From JAHFUI01 sp041485905 (GTDB taxonomy: Bacteria > Acidobacteriota > Vicinamibacteria > Vicinamibacterales > CAVVIG01), in contig JBGPKK010000120.1 in assembly GCA_041485905.1 (NCBI GenBank), forward strand, positions 1 to 14,123: 14,123 nucleotides of DNA. The letters are read 5' to 3'. A model generated the notes under the pieces. That model searched no databases. It saw only the letters and a program-made list of their open reading frames with translations, and was not told the DNA's origin. The position numbers and the translations under genes are program-made. Shown here in pieces: positions 12,878 through 14,123 of the stretch (the first letter of the stretch is position 1; each line of letters starts with the position of its first letter).

Positions 12878-12906
12878 TTGACACCAAGGGGAGGCGGCGC
12901 TATTGT
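12878..12906 (+). promoter_or_regulatory. Promoter of the TonB-dependent receptor gene
   Basis: A perfect TTGACA (12878-12883) and TATTGT (12901-12906; 4 of 6 to TATAAT) are separated by exactly 17 bp. Transcription would begin near 12913, leaving about 50 nt of leader with an AGGGGGA ribosome site (12952-12958) before the ATG at 12963. It is the best promoter match in the window. Confidence 0.6.
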
Positions 12907-12918
12907 GTCGCCACAATA
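12901..12918. promoter_or_regulatory. Inverted repeat overlapping the -10: candidate operator
   Basis: TATTGTG-TCGC-CACAATA is a perfect 7-bp inverted repeat with a 4-bp spacer. It covers the -10 hexamer and the predicted start point of the receptor promoter, where a dimeric repressor would block transcription. The regulator is not identified, and no regulator gene is adjacent. Confidence 0.55.
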
Positions 12919-12962
12919 CACAAAGCGTCGCCTAACAGTAAACAGTCAGACAGGGGGAGAGC

Positions 12963-14123
12963 ATGCGCGCTGCGATTTGTGGCCTTGTCGTCGCTGCATT
13001 CCTGGCAATCCCTGCGCCGGGCTTCGCGCAGGCGCTGGGAACCATCGCGGGAGTGGTGAAGGACGCGTCCGGCGCCGTTCTGCCAGGCGCCACGGTCGAA
13101 GCGTCCAGCGCCGCGCTCATCGAAAAGGTTCGTACGGTCGCGACCGACGGCACCGGCCAGTACCGGATCGTCAGCCTGCCACCGGGAGTGTACACGGTGA
13201 CGTTCACGCTGGCCGGCTTCAGTGGCGTGAAGAGGGAAGGCATCGAGCTGACCGCGAACTTCACCGCGTCGGTCAATGCCGACTTGAAGGTCGGTGCCGT
13301 GGCGGAGACGATTACCGTCACCGGCGAGACCCCTATCGTCGACGTGCAGTCCGCCACGCAGACGCGGGCGTTGACAGCCGAGGCGTTCAAAGACATCCCC
13401 ACGAGCGGCGTATGGATCCAACTGGCGACGTTGATTCCAGCCGTTCAGACGGCGACGCGCGACGTCGGTGGCTCGTCAGGTGATACGACGGGGGCGCAGG
13501 TCTCCGCGCACGGTGCGCTTGCCGGCGATGGTGTTTCGCTGCTCGACGGCCTGAGAGTCGGGAACATGTACATCAGCTCGAACGTCTCGAACATGAGCTT
13601 TTCGCCGCTCTTGTTTGATCAGGTCGACATCTCGATTTCCGGCCAGACAGGCGAGTCGGGCACCAACGGCGTGCTGGCGAACATGATCCCGAAAGCCGGC
13701 GGAAATGCCTTCCGAGGGTCGGTGCTTGCCAATGGCTCAGGTCCCGGCCTTCAAGCCGGCAATATCACGCAGCGTCTCATCGACCGCGGTCTCGCTGGAG
13801 CGCCGACGAGCCTGAAAAAGCTATACGATGTGAACGGCGCAATCGGCGGTCCTGTCAAGAAGGACTCGTTGTGGTTCTACTTCACGTCGCGCTACTTCAC
13901 CAATGAGTCGTACATCGCCGGGCTGTTCTACCCGACCAATCCCGCGGCCGTCGTGCGGACGGAAGACACCAGCCATCAGGCGAACCTCGGCACCTGGACA
14001 CGAGACAACAATCTGCGACTCACCTGGGCGATGTCGCAGAAGTCGAAACTGTCAGTGTGGTATGCGTACCAACGCAAGCAGGATCCCTTCTGGTTGATCA
14101 GCTTTGCGCCGACGTCGCCGGAG
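12963..14123 (+). CDS. TonB-dependent receptor, N-terminal part (3' end outside window)
   Basis: The frame from ATG 12963 is open for 387 codons to the right edge. A signal peptide covers about 1-23 (VVAAFLAIPAPGFA). Next is a carboxypeptidase-regulatory-like beta domain (~25-110), with GTIAGVVKDASGAVLPGATV, GQYRIVSLPPGVYTVTF and GETPIVDVQSA at its end. The plug domain follows (DIPTSGVWIQLATLIPAVQ, DGVSLLDGLRV, FDQVDISISGQTGESGTNGVLANMI, then PKAGGN). The first barrel strands follow (GAIGGPVKKDSLWFYFTSRY). This Oar/SusC-like layout is frequent in Acidobacteriota, often with very large barrels; roughly 600 or more residues should lie outside the window. It is an outer-membrane transporter driven by TonB, with an unknown substrate, likely an oligosaccharide or other large nutrient. 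The start has AGGGGGA at a 4-nt gap. No SusD-like partner is visible. Confidence 0.93.
   Translation, partial: MRAAICGLVVAAFLAIPAPGFAQALGTIAGVVKDASGAVLPGATVEASSAALIEKVRTVATDGTGQYRIVSLPPGVYTVTFTLAGFSGVKREGIELTANFTASVNADLKVGAVAETITVTGETPIVDVQSATQTRALTAEAFKDIPTSGVWIQLATLIPAVQTATRDVGGSSGDTTGAQVSAHGALAGDGVSLLDGLRVGNMYISSNVSNMSFSPLLFDQVDISISGQTGESGTNGVLANMIPKAGGNAFRGSVLANGSGPGLQAGNITQRLIDRGLAGAPTSLKKLYDVNGAIGGPVKKDSLWFYFTSRYFTNESYIAGLFYPTNPAAVVRTEDTSHQANLGTWTRDNNLRLTWAMSQKSKLSVWYAYQRKQDPFWLISFAPTSPE

Noticed and set aside
11902..12921. 339-codon minus-strand frame opposite the NmrA-like gene
   Set aside because: Shadow frame; it would also run across the receptor promoter. The plus strand has a clear nucleotide-binding motif and ribosome site.
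1..14123. CRISPR arrays, insertion sequences, integrases, toxin-antitoxin pairs
   Set aside because: I looked for regularly spaced repeats, transposase motifs and paired small ORFs and saw none; the palindromes found are not regularly spaced.

Overview
The window is about 14 kb of dense, high-GC bacterial chromosome with conserved housekeeping genes on both strands. No plasmid, phage, transposase or CRISPR signature is visible. Three features suggest Acidobacteriota, possibly the Vicinamibacteria: a secreted VWA protein of the type common in acidobacterial genomes (3933-4790), a TonB-dependent receptor with an N-terminal carboxypeptidase-regulatory-like domain (12963 to the right edge), and the gene content in general. 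This is inference from family knowledge; no 16S or other marker is present.

Layout. The left edge holds the 3' end of a transketolase gene (1-293). A possible 28-residue membrane peptide converges on it (290-376, minus). A promoter-like region with two hairpins leads into ftsH (671-2467). A 55-residue small ORF with a good ribosome binding site follows (2504-2671). Next comes a two-gene unit of a secreted TPR protein and a secreted VWA protein that overlap by four bases (2683-4790). Converging on that unit is a minus-strand pair: an exported M1 metallopeptidase (5889-7850) whose stop overlaps the start of a polytopic membrane protein (4867-5892). A 50-bp divergent promoter region separates the peptidase from a dihydrodipicolinate-reductase-like / 2,4-diaminopentanoate-dehydrogenase-like oxidoreductase (7901-8905). 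A cysteine-rich two-TM protein follows (8980-9444). The minus-strand pair mogA/moaB-moeA (10672-11175 and 9458-10666) serves molybdenum cofactor synthesis. To its right are tRNA-Arg(ACG) (11376-11452), a 446-bp stretch without a convincing gene, an NmrA-like NAD(P)-binding protein (11899-12858), and the first 387 codons of the TonB-dependent receptor.

How the genes work together. Three translationally coupled or tightly spaced pairs stand out: TPR+VWA, M1 peptidase+membrane protein, and mogA+moeA. The other genes look like single transcription units.

The most interesting signals lie between genes. (1) AT-rich imperfect palindromes near 383-458, 2662-2735, 4785-4864 and 11205-11279 look like a dispersed intergenic repeat family. 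One contributes the start and signal peptide of the TPR gene, and one contributes a false N-terminal extension of mogA. (2) Several genes have a -10-like hexamer 7-9 bases before the start codon and no Shine-Dalgarno sequence, which suggests leaderless transcripts. (3) The receptor gene has a good TTGACA-17-TATTGT promoter whose -10 lies inside a perfect 7+4+7 inverted repeat, a candidate operator. I did not find a wholly new multi-gene system; the repeats and promoter architecture are the best leads.
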